Positions 10,791-20,938 of a stretch of DNA of 64,000 nt are shown here, one piece after another. Within the stretch, counting starts at the first letter, position 1. Each line of letters opens with the position of its first letter. The DNA comes from Clitoria ternatea (Eukaryota; Streptophyta; Magnoliopsida; Fabales; Fabaceae). The stretch is taken from contig JAYKXN010000143.1 of the NCBI GenBank assembly GCA_037962975.1, forward strand, positions 182,104 to 246,103, in the 5' to 3' direction. The notes under the pieces were generated by a model. The model had not been told where the DNA came from. It saw only the letters and a program-made list of their open reading frames with translations, and did no database searches. Position numbers and translations under genes: made by a program.

Positions 10791-13700
10791 AAAATTATTT
10801 TGTAGTTTCATTGTAAGGAATCCAAAACAACATTGAATGTATTTATAAATATTGTTTAAAACTTTTAAAAAGAAAAGAAGTCTCACCACTAGTGCTTTTT
10901 CTATCACCATATTATGTTATTTTATGTTGATTAAGAAATTTAGTTATATTAGGTAAATATATTAACTTGTCAATAATTCTTGGTATACTTTTAAAATTAC
11001 ATTGAATAATAAACAAGAAGATCAATGATTATTTCATATTCCACTGATATAAATAGTATCAAAATTAATTAATAAAAGTATGTGTTGAAAAAGTAATCAA
11101 TGCACACTGTAAATTGAAAGAAGTCATATAAAAATTCACATGCAAAATTCAAAAACACATGTCATAAAAAGGATAAGAGAAAATACATTAAAGATGAAGG
11201 AAAAATAAAATATATTTTTTATATTTTTAATTAATATTATTTTATTTTAAATTAAATGCATCGATTAAGACTCAGTGTGATCCCTTATGCGATTCTCTTA
11301 CTAAATAAACCTTAAAAAATAAAATAATAGAATTATTAATAAAATATAATTTTTTAATTAATTTTGTCACATTCTTTTACTATCGATCTTTACTATCAAT
11401 AAATGGAAAAGAGAATTAATCATCTTCTATTGATAATTGATAGTAAAAGAGAGAGAATTCTAAGTAAGAATAATATTTATAAAAATAATAACATATAATT
11501 GATATCAAAGAAGACTGAAGCCATTTAAGAATGCTATTTGTACAAATTAGGATTCATTCACGTCATAAAACGACTAAAAAAACTCACAAAGACTTCATAA
11601 ATGTACACGTATGCTTGGACGCACGTATGCATGCACGAAAATTATTAAGTAGTTTCATTGTATGGAATCCAAAACAGCATTGAAAATATTTATAAATATT
11701 GTATAAAACTTTTAAAAAGAAAAGAAGAGTCGTCACTAGTGCTTTTTCTCTCACCATATTTTGCTATTTTACGTTGATTAAGAAATTTAGTTATATTAGG
11801 TAAACATATTAAACTTATCAATTATTCTTGGTATACTTTTAAAATTACATTGAATAATAAACTAGAAAGATCAATGATTAATAAAAGTATGTGTTGAAAA
11901 AATATTCAATGCACATTGTAAATTGAAAGAAGTCATATGAAAATTAACATGAAAAAGACTAAAACACATGTCATAAAAAGGATAAGAGAAAATACATTGA
12001 AAATTAAGGAAAAATAAAATATATTATTTATAATTTTAATTTATATTAATATATTTTAGATTAAATGCATCAATTAAGACTTGGTGTAATCCCTTACGTG
12101 ATTCTCTTACTAAATAAACCTTAAAAAATAAAATAATATAATTATTAATAAAATATAATTTTTTTACTTAATTTTGTCACATTCTTTTACTATCAATCTT
12201 TACTATCAATAAATGGAAAAGGGAATTAATCATCTTCTATTGATAATTGATACTAAATTGTGAGAATGTAAATAAGAATTATATTTATAAAATAATAATA
12301 TATAATTGATATCAAAGATGACTAACTCCATTTAAGAATGCTATTTGTAAAAATAATGATTGATTCTTGTTATAAAACGACCAAAAAAAGTTTAAAGACT
12401 TCATAAAAGCACACGTATGCATGGACGCACGTAGGCACGCATAAAAGTTTTTAAGTAGTTTCATTGTATGGAATCCAAAACAACATTGAAAGTAATTATA
12501 AATATTGTATATAACGTTTAAAAAGAACAGAAGTCTCGTCACTAGTGCTTTTTCTATCACCATATTATGTTATTTTATGTTGATTAAGAAATTTAGTTAT
12601 ATTAGGTAAACATATTAAACTTGTCAATTATTCTTGGTATACTTTTAAAATTACATTGAATAGTAAACAAGAAAGAACAATAATTAATAAAAGTATACGT
12701 TGAAAAAATATTCAATGCACAATGTAAATTGAAAGAAGTCATATAAAAATTAACATAAACAATTCTAAAATACATGTCATAAAAAGGATAAGAGAAAATA
12801 CATTAAAAATTAAGGAAGAATAAAATATATTCTTTATAATTTTAATTAATATTAATATATTTTAAATTAAATGCATCAATTAAGACTTGGTGTAATCCCT
12901 TACGCGATTCTCTTATTAAATAAACCTTAAAAAATAACATAATATATTTATTAATAATATATAATTCATTAATTATTTTTGTCAGATTCTTTTACTATCG
13001 ATCTTTACTATCAATAAATGGAAAATGGGAATTAATCCACCTTTATTGATAATTGATAGCAAAAGTGAGAGAATTCTAATTAACAATAATACTTATAAAA
13101 ATAAAAACGTATAATTGATATCAAAGATGACTAAATCCATTTTAGAGTGCTATTTGTACAAATAATAATTCATTCACATCATAAAACGACTAAAAAACTC
13201 ACAAAGACTTCATAAATGGACACACATGCATGGACGCGCGTAGTTTCATTGTATTGAATCCAAAAAAACATTGAAAGTATTTATGAATATTGTTTAAAAC
13301 TTTTAAAAAGAAAAGAAGTCTCGCCACTAGAGCTTTTTCTATCACCATATTATGTTATTTTATGTTGATTAAGAAATTTAGTTATTTTACATAAACATAT
13401 TAAACTTCTCAATTATTCTTGGTATACTTTTAAAATTACACTGAATAACAAAAAAGAAAGGTCAATGATTATTTCATATTCCACTGATATAGTAGTATCA
13501 AGATTAATTAATAAGAGTATGTATTGAAGAAAATAATCAATGCGCATTGTAAATTGAAAGAAGTCATGTAAAAATGAACATGAAAAATTCTAAAACACAT
13601 GTCATAAAAAGGATAAGAGAAGGTACATTAAAAACTAAGGAAAAATAAAATATATGATTTATATTTTTAATTAATATTAATATATTTTAAATTAAATGCA

Positions 13701-15946
13701 TCAACTAAGACTTGATGTGATCCCTTACGCGATTCTCTTACTAAATAAACCTTAAAAAATATAAAAGAATATAATTATTAATTATTTTTGTCAGATTCTT
13801 TTACTATCGATCTTTTGTATTAATAAATGGAAAAAGGGAATTAATCAACCTCTATTGATAATTGATAGCAAAAGTGAAGGAATTCTAATTAAGAATAATA
13901 TTTATAAATATACTAACATATAATTGATATCAAAGATGACTGAATCCATTTAAGAATGCTGTTTGTGAAAATAATGATTCATTCACGTCATAAAACGACT
14001 AAAAAAACTCACTAAGACTTTATAAATGGACACGTATGCTTGGACGCACGTACGCATGCACGAAAGTTATTAAGTAGTTTCATTGTATGGAATCCAAAAC
14101 AACGTTGAAAGTATTTATAAATATTGTATTAAACTTTTAAAAAGAAAACTAAAACATTGTATTGAATCCAAAAAAACATTAAAAGTATTTCTAAAACATA
14201 CTTCATAAAAAGGATAAGAGAAAATATATTAAAAATTAAGGAAAATTAAAATATATTATTTATATTTTTAATTAATATTAATATATTTTAAATTAAATCA
14301 ATCAATTAAGACTGAGTGTGATCCCTTATGCGATTCTCTTACTAAATAAACCTTAAAAAATAAAAGAATATAATTATTAATAATATATAATTTGTTAATT
14401 AATTTAGTCACATTCTTTTACTATCAATCTTTACTATCAATAAATGGAAAATGGAATCAATCATCTTCTATTGATAATTGATAACAAAAGTGAGAGAATC
14501 TAATTAAAATATTTATAAAAATAATAACATATAATTGATACCAAAGATGACTAACTCCATTTAAGAATTCTATTTGTAAAAATAATGACTCATTCAAGTC
14601 ATTAAACGACTAAAAAGACTCACAAATACTTTATCAATGCACACGCATCCATGGACGAACGTACGCACGATTTCATCGTATGGAATCCAAAACAACATTA
14701 AATGTATTTATAAATATTGTATAAAACTTTAAAAAAAAAGAAATCTTAAAAAAAAAGAAATCTCGTCACTAGTTCTTTTTCTATCACCATATTATGATAT
14801 TTTATGTTGATTAAGAAATTTAGTTATTTTAGGTAAACATATTAAACTTGTCAATTATGCTTGGAATACTTAAAAAATTCCATTGAGTAATAAAGAAGAA
14901 AGATAAATGATTATTACATATTCCACTAATATGAATAGTATCAAGATTAATTAATAAAAGTATGTGTTGAAAAACATAATCAATACACACTGTAAATTGA
15001 AAGAAGTCATATAAAAAGTAACATGAAAAATTCTAAAACACATATCAAAAAAAGGATAAGAGAAAATACACTAAAAATTAAGGAAAAATAAATATATTAT
15101 TTATATTATTAAATAATATTAATATATTTTAAATTAAGTGCATCAACTAAGACTTGGTGTGATCCCTTACGCGATTCTCTTCCTAAATAAACCTTAAAAA
15201 AGAATATAATTATTAACAATATACAATTCGTTAATTAATTTTGTCACATTCTTTTACTATCAATCTTTACTATCAATAAATGGAAAAGGGAATTAATCAA
15301 CTTCTATTGATAATTGATAGTAAAAGTGAGAGAATTCTAATGTTATAAAACGGCTACAAAAACTTACAATGACTTCATAAATGGACACGCATGGATGGAC
15401 TCACGTACGCATGCACAAAAATTATTAAGTCGTTTCATTGCATGGAATCCAAAACAACATTGAAAGTATCTATAAATATTGTATAAAACCTTTAAAAAGA
15501 AAATAAGTCTCGCCACTAGTGCTTTTTCTATCACCATATTCTGTTAATTTATGTTGATTAAGAAATTTAATTATTTTAGGTAAACATATTAAACTTGTCA
15601 ATTATTCTTGGTATACTTTTAAAATTACAATGAATAATAAAGAAGAAAGATCAATGATTATTTCATATTCCTCTAATATAAATAGTATCAAGATTAATTT
15701 TTAAAAGTATGTGTTAAAAAAATAATCAATGCACATTGTAAATTGAAAAAAGTCATATAAAAATTAACATGAAAAATTCTAAAACACATGTCATAAAAAG
15801 GATAAGAGAAAATACATTAAAAATTAAGGAAAAATAAAATATATTAATTACTTGGTGTCATCACTTACGCAATTCTCTTTCAAAATAAACCTTAAAAAAA
15901 GAATATAATTATTAATAATATATAATTTGTTAATTAATTTTGTCAC

Positions 15947-16034
15947 ATTCTTTTACTATCAATCTTTACTATCAATAAATGGAAAAGGGAATTAATCAAC
16001 TTCTATTGATAATTGATAGTAAAAGTGAGAGAAT
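15947..16034. repeat. Conserved hairpin in satellite B monomers (representative)
   Basis: CTTTTACTATCAAT at 15950-15963 is a perfect inverted repeat of ATTGATAGTAAAAG at 16012-16025. An inner pair, TATCAATA and TATTGATA, nests inside it, and ATTC/GAAT flank it. The same foldback with small changes, often TATCGAT in the left arm, occurs in nearly every B monomer, and it is better conserved than the AT-rich sequence around it. Exact equivalents are at about 33007-33094 and 49127-49214. Confidence 0.7.
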
Positions 16035-17916
16035 TCTAATGTTATAAAACGACTAAAAAAACTTACAAAGACCTCATAAATGGACATGCATGGATGGACG
16101 CACATACGCATGCACGAAAATTATTAAGTAGTTTCATTGTATGGAATCCAAAACAACATTAAAAGTATTTATAAATATTGTATAAAACTTTTAAAAAGAA
16201 AAGAAATCTCGCCACTATTGCATTTTCTATCACCGTATTCTGTTAATTTATGTTGATTAAGAAATTTAGTTATTTTTTGTACACATATTAGACTTGTCAA
16301 TTATTCTTGGCATACTTTTAAAATTACATTGAATAATAAAGAAGAAAGATCAATGATTATTTCGTATTCTATTGATATAAGTAGTATAAAGATTAATTTT
16401 TAAGAGTATGTGTTAAAAAAATAATCAATGCACATTGTAAATTGAAAGAAGTCATATAAAAATTAACATGAAAAATTCTAAAACACATGTCATAAAAAGG
16501 ATAAGAGACAACACATTAAAAATTAAGGAAAAAATATATTATTTATATTTTTAATTAATATTAATATATTTTAAATTAAATGCATTAATTAAGACTTGTG
16601 TGATCCCTTACACGATTCTCTTACTAAATAAACCTTAAAAAATTAAAGAATATAATTAATAATAATATATAGTTTGTTAATTAATTTTGTCACATTCTTT
16701 TACTATCGATCTTTACTATCAATAAATGGAAAAAGGAATTCATCATCTTCAATTGATAATTGATAGCAAAAGTGAGAAAGTCTAATTAAGAATAATATTT
16801 ATAAAATAATAACATATAATTGATATCAAAGATGACTAACTTCATTTAAGAATGCTATTTGTAAAAATAATGATCATTTTGGTTATAAAACGACTAAAAA
16901 ACTCACAAAGACTTCATAAATGCACACGCATGCATGGACGCACGTACACACGCATAAAAATTATTAAGTAGTTTCATTCTATGGAATCTAGAACAACATT
17001 GAAAGTATTTATAAATATTGTATAAAACTTTTAAAAAAAAAAGAAGTCTCGCTACTAGTTCTTTTTCTATCACCATATTATGTTATTTTATGTTGAATAA
17101 GAAATTTAGTTATTTTAGGTAAACATATTAAACTTATTCTTGGCATAGTTTTAAAATTATGTTGAATAATAGGATGAAAGAACAATGATTATTTATATTT
17201 TTAATTAATATTCTATATTTATATAAAAATTAACAAGAAAAATTCTAAAACACATGTCATAAAATATATTATTTATATTTTTAATTAATATTATATATTT
17301 TAAATTACATACATCCATTAAGACCTGATGTGAACCCTTACGCGATTCTCTTACTAAATAAACCTTAAAAATAAAACAATATAATTATTAATAATATATA
17401 ATTTGTTAATTATATTTGTCAGATTCCTTTACTATCGATCTTTACTATCAATAAATTTAAAAAGGGAACTAATCAACCTCTATTGATAATTGATAGTAAA
17501 AGTGAAAGAATTCTAATTAATAATGTTATTTATAAAAATAATAACATATCATTGATATCAAAGATAACTGAATCCATTTAAGAATGCTATTTGTACAAAT
17601 AATGATTCATTCACATCATAAAACGACTAAAAAAACTCATAAAGACTTTATAAATGGACACATATGCTTGGACGCACGTACGCACACATGAAAATTATTA
17701 AGTAGTGTCATTGTATGGACTCCAAAACAACATTGAAAGTATTTATAAATATTGTATAAAACTTATAAAAAGAAAAGAAGTCTCGCCACTAGTACTTTTT
17801 CTATCATCATATTATGTTATATTATGTTGATTAACAAATTTAGTTAATTTAGGTAAATATATTAAACTTGTCAATTATTCTTGGTATACTTTTAAAATTA
17901 CATTGAATAATTTAAG

Positions 17917-18759
17917 ATCATAATTCAATCATACGGAAACACATTTCCCATAATATTCATATCATATTTCAAACATATGAAAACATATTTTCCATAATAT
18001 TTCATATTTCAAAGAATATGGAAACACATTTTCCATGTTATAGTAATTGTTTAATATCATATTCCAAACCATTTGCATCCATTTCACAATTTAATTCAAA
18101 TTAAATGAAAATATAACTATATGAATTTCTAAACAATTAAGCAAGCAATTCTAACTTAATTTCTATGTATTTAATATCCTATCCCCTCTTTCTTACCTCA
18201 AGTGAAGATCGTTAAGCTTTCCTTATGCTAACTCCCTTGTATTTCTTCAAATCTTCAAATTTGCGTAATTTCTTCTTATTCAGAAATTAAAGTATGAAGA
18301 TTTTGAGAGCTTGAATAGGGAGATGAAAGGTTATAGGATCTGGGAGGTTTGTGGTCTGAGGAAATGTGGGAGATCAGGGCTCTATTTATAGGCTTTCAAT
18401 GTCGATTACTGTAGCAAATTACTGTAGCAATTTACTGTAGCAAATCACTGTAGCATCTCGAAATTGACATGAGGCGGTGGAAAATTGGAGAATTCTCACG
18501 AATTCTCTACATTCTACAACATTTTTCATGTGACGTTACTGTAGCATTTTACTGTAGCATTTTACTGTAGTAGATTTTTATTTTATTTTATTATTCTATT
18601 CTACATTCTATTCTCGTTTATTTTCGTTTTAAGTCAAACTGAAAATATCCTTGTATTCATAATTAAATTTCCTATTTTCTAGGTTTCATTTCTTATTTCT
18701 CTGAGAAATTTTAATTTTTTCACTATTTAATTTACTGCTTAAAAAATTGGGCTGTTACA
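17917..18759 (-). repeat. 3' LTR, truncated (unit 0)
   Basis: This aligns with 20098-20938. On the plus strand it ends in GGGCTGTTACA, which is TGTAACAGCCC on the element strand. The portion corresponding to 19139-20097 is missing, and the break abuts satellite B after ATTGAATAATTTAAG. Confidence 0.93.
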
Positions 18760-18769
18760 CTCTCCCCCC
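18760..18769 (-). other. Polypurine tract (unit 0)
   Basis: Minus-strand GGGGGGAGAG lies immediately upstream of the 3' LTR, the expected plus-strand DNA priming site of an LTR retroelement. Confidence 0.85.
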
Positions 18770-18808
18770 GTTATAAAAATTTCGTCCTCGAAATTTAAAC
18801 GTACCTGG

Positions 18809-18946
18809 TTAAAATAATTCAGGATATTGATTCCTCATCTCATCTTCTCGCTCCCAAGTCATGCTTACTTCATCTCCTTGTTGCCAAGCTACTTTTGGTA
18901 TAGTACCACTACTTTCAGTTACTAAGTATCTAATATACTCAGAGTT
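18809..18946 (-). pseudogene. C-terminal pol (chromodomain-like) remnant, unit 0
   Basis: The open frame between a TAG at 18949-18947 and the TAA at 18811-18809 encodes 45 residues ending in MTWEREDEMRNQYPELF. The Trp-Glu-x-Glu-Asp-Met-Arg...Tyr-Pro-x-Leu-Phe pattern is the usual C-terminus of chromodomain-bearing Ty3/gypsy integrases (chromoviruses). It sits about 40 bp upstream of the polypurine tract, as in complete elements. There is no start codon context and the rest of pol is gone, so it is a relic. The deletion point is probably close to the upstream stop. Confidence 0.8.
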
Positions 18947-19119
18947 CTAACAATTTTACATTATCTAACTAATAATTATACAGAAACATACAAAGAGCAC
19001 ACATAACACACAAGCACATAAATTTCAAACAAATAGCAATCAAGGTTCATACACTTCAAGCTATCTTATGTTAATTTCTAGTTAATTCCTAAGGTTTTCT
19101 TTATATTTTATATACCATT

Positions 19120-19131
19120 GCTCTGATACCA
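19120..19131 (-). other. Primer binding site for initiator-Met tRNA (unit 0)
   Basis: Minus-strand TGGTATCAGAGC is the standard plant PBS complementary to the 3' end of tRNA-iMet. It lies 7 bases inside the 5' LTR. This copy is canonical, while units 1 and 2 have a mutated site. Confidence 0.9.
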
Positions 19132-20069
19132 CTTCAGTTGTAACACCCTGGAGCCAACTTGCAAATCCCAAGATAATTACCGTCACCATATAAAATCTCT
19201 TAGATAACTTATTTTTCCACATGGTAATTATCAAGAGATTCACAACCTGATTCCAAGGGTTACTGATACAATATCAGAGTACGCAACCTTTTACATAATT
19301 AACTTGTTTATTATTATACATAACATAAGAGTTTCATACATATTATATTTTACAACAGGCACCTAGATCTTATAAAATATAAAGACGTACAGTACCAACA
19401 ACATAGTATACACACAATACAGCCACAGTAGACATGCAAGCAAGCATCATCATCAAAAGCCTTCATAATTCATCCAAATTAGGCAGCTTCCACTTTGTCA
19501 CATATCTTCCTGGTTAATCACTAAAAGGGGTTGCCACAAGTAACAGAAAGAGTGAGATAAAATACCAAATAAATAGAAATCAAATTAGAATAACCACAAC
19601 CACAAGTAGGATGCTATGCGATGCAGATGCCAAACAAGTGTTTTGTATTATATTACGTTCTTTTATATGAATGAAAATGCATGATGGATCCATTCTGGTG
19701 GGAACATCTGCAGTGATTTCCAACAATAACATTTTTACGGATATCCAACCGATACCGCGCCCCATAATGCAACACCAACATCGGATAACAATATCATAAT
19801 ATCAATAACAAGTGTTGCGGGACCCCCCTTAAGGACACACTGCTTAGCCCTTAAGACGGCCATGGTATAAAACCACCACAGAGGTCTGTGCTCAACAGAG
19901 CGCGTTCCCCCACCAGGAACCCCCTCAAAGAACCCCTCTGCGGATTCTTTGAACGGCCAATGCATATGATGCATGAATACATTTCATTATCAAATTCCTT
20001 TATAACTAATTTTAACAATAAAATTATTATAACAATCAATTAAGCATACTTTATTTATAACTCAAGAAT

Positions 20070-20217
20070 ATGGAAACACATTTTCCATATTATTTATATC
20101 ATAATTCAATCATACAGAAACACATTTCCCATAATATTCATATCATATTTCAAACATATGAAAACATATTTTCCATAATATTTCATATTTCAAAGAATAT
20201 GGAAACACATTTTCCAT
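20070..20217. repeat. Degenerate foldback repeats inside the LTR
   Basis: ATGGAAACACATTTTCCAT occurs at 20070-20088 and 20199-20217, with two degraded copies between (around 20115 and 20157). Each is itself an imperfect palindrome. An open frame starting at 20070 merely reads these repeats (METHFP recurs). The same block is present in the other complete LTRs and partly in the truncated ones. Confidence 0.75.
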
Positions 20218-20560
20218 GTTATAGTAATTGTTTAATATCATATTCCAAACCATTTGCATCCATTTCACAATTTAATTCAAATTAAATGAAAATAACTATA
20301 TGAATTTCTAAACAATTAAGCAAGCAATTCTAACTTAATTTCTATATATTTAATATCCTATCCCCTCTTTCTTACCTCAAGTGAAGATCGTTAAGCTTTC
20401 CTTATGCTAACTCCCTTGTATTTCTTCAAATCTTCAAATTTGCGTAATTTCTTCTTATTCAGAAATTAAAGTATGAAGATTTTGAGAGCTTGAATAGGGA
20501 GATGAAAGGTTATAGGATCTGGGAGGTTTGTGGTCTGAGGAAATATGGGAGGTCAGGGCT

Positions 20561-20570
20561 CTATTTATAG
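20561..20570 (-). promoter_or_regulatory. LTR TATA box (unit 0)
   Basis: Minus-strand CTATAAATAG lies about 370 bp into the LTR and just downstream of the 13-bp repeats, the position expected for the U3 core promoter. It is conserved in all six LTRs of the window. Transcription would run leftward through the element. No expression evidence is available. Confidence 0.7.
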
Positions 20571-20584
20571 GCTTTCAATGTCGG

Positions 20585-20753
20585 TTACTGTAGCAAATTA
20601 CTGTAGCAATTTACTGTAGCAAATCACTGTAGCATCTCGAAATTGACATGAGGCGGTGGAAAATTGGAGAATTCTCACGAATTCTCTACATTCTACAACA
20701 TTTTTCATGTGACGTTACTGTAGCATTTTACTGTAGCATTTTACTGTAGTAGA
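20585..20753 (-). promoter_or_regulatory. 13-bp TACTGTAGCA repeats upstream of the LTR TATA box (unit 0)
   Basis: Two clusters have a strict 13-bp period: four copies at 20585-20636 and three at 20715-20753, with consensus TTACTGTAGCAwT. The near cluster ends about 15 bp from the TATA box. An inverted pair GAGAATTC/GAATTCTC lies between the clusters. Tandem motifs placed like this in U3 are often enhancer-like, which is inference. Confidence 0.65.
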
Positions 20754-20938
20754 ATTTTATTTTATTTTATTATTCTATTCTACATTCTATTCTCGTTTAT
20801 TTTCGTTTTAAGTCAAACTGAAAATATCCTTGTATTCATAATTAAATTTCCTATTTTCTAGGTTTCATTTCTTATTTCTCTGAGAAATTTTAATTTTTTC
20901 ACTATTTAATTTACTGCTTAAAAAATTGGGCTGTTACA

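Larger units (their letters stand above)
7336..17916. repeat. Satellite B array, 14 monomers (unit 0)
   Basis: Tandem, same-direction monomers of a very AT-rich repeat. A GC-richer core (CATGCATGGACGCACGTACGC and variants) marks each one, at about 7782, 8625, 9391, 9911, 10758, 11603, 12409, 13219, 14030, 14639, 15384, 16081, 16921 and 17657. Spacing is 520-850 bp because some monomers carry internal deletions (for example around 9530 and 14140). Other shared blocks are TATTAAACTTGTCAATTATT, TCTTACTAAATAAACCTT and the CTTTTACTATC...GATAGTAAAAG hairpin. Short open frames at 7708-7950 (+) and 12312-12563 (-) are accidental readings of monomers. The array ends at the truncated LTR. Confidence 0.94.
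4793..20938. repeat. Macrosatellite unit 0 (16,146 bp): A array, B array, LTR element
   Basis: This is the leftmost copy of a ~16.1-kb composite that recurs head to tail at 20939, 38000 and 54133. Its start is defined by homology to GAAACTAATACGTG, the bases that follow the retroelement in every later unit. Because that point lies inside a continuous A array here, the true exchange point could be anywhere in A. Unit 0 is the most diverged copy: its substitutions and small indels against units 1-3 are more numerous than those among units 1-3. Confidence 0.93.
17917..20938 (-). mobile_element. Non-autonomous Ty3/gypsy-type LTR retroelement, unit 0 copy
   Basis: Read on the minus strand the order is 5' LTR (20938-19139), initiator-Met tRNA primer binding site (19131-19120), leader, a 45-codon C-terminal pol remnant, a polypurine tract (GGGGGGAGAG, 18769-18760) and a 3' LTR (18759-17917) that has lost about 960 bp of its distal part. 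The internal region is only 379 bp, with no gag, protease, reverse transcriptase or integrase. It therefore depended on proteins from a related element, or was deleted after insertion. The two LTRs differ over their shared ~841 bp by about six substitutions and one 2-bp indel, counted by eye. Minus-strand bases FEDE-like after the pol stop (TTTCGAGGACGAAAT) and the TGTAACAGCCC start are typical of plant Ty3/gypsy 3' ends. Confidence 0.9.
19139..20938 (-). repeat. 5' LTR, complete, 1800 bp (unit 0)
   Basis: Plus-strand termini are TGTAACACCC and GGGCTGTTACA, so the ends form the usual TG...CA imperfect inverted repeat. On the element strand it carries 13-bp U3 repeats, a TATA box, and further in a degenerate ATGGAAA...TTTCCAT repeat series. 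A more GC-rich part (about 19735-19975) gives overlapping 61-79-codon minus-strand frames that resemble nothing I know and are probably chance. The LTR abuts satellite A directly on the right. Confidence 0.93.

Noticed and set aside
12312..12563. An 83-codon minus-strand frame conserved in four units
   Set aside because: It reads the CpG-rich core and flanks of one B monomer backwards. Homologous monomers do not keep the frame, so it is a chance reading.
7336..17916. CRISPR-like array of regularly spaced repeats
   Set aside because: Whole monomers are homologous, spacing is 520-850 bp, and there are no unique spacers or cas genes. The context is a plant satellite.
19580..20039. Three overlapping minus-strand frames of 61-79 codons in the LTR, repeated in the other complete LTRs
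   Set aside because: They overlap each other in different frames, match nothing I recognise, and fall in the only GC-richer part of the LTR, where stops are rarer by chance.
20070..20285. A 71-codon plus-strand frame starting METHFP
   Set aside because: It simply reads the tandem ATGGAAA...TTTCCAT repeats of the LTR. Its length changes between copies.
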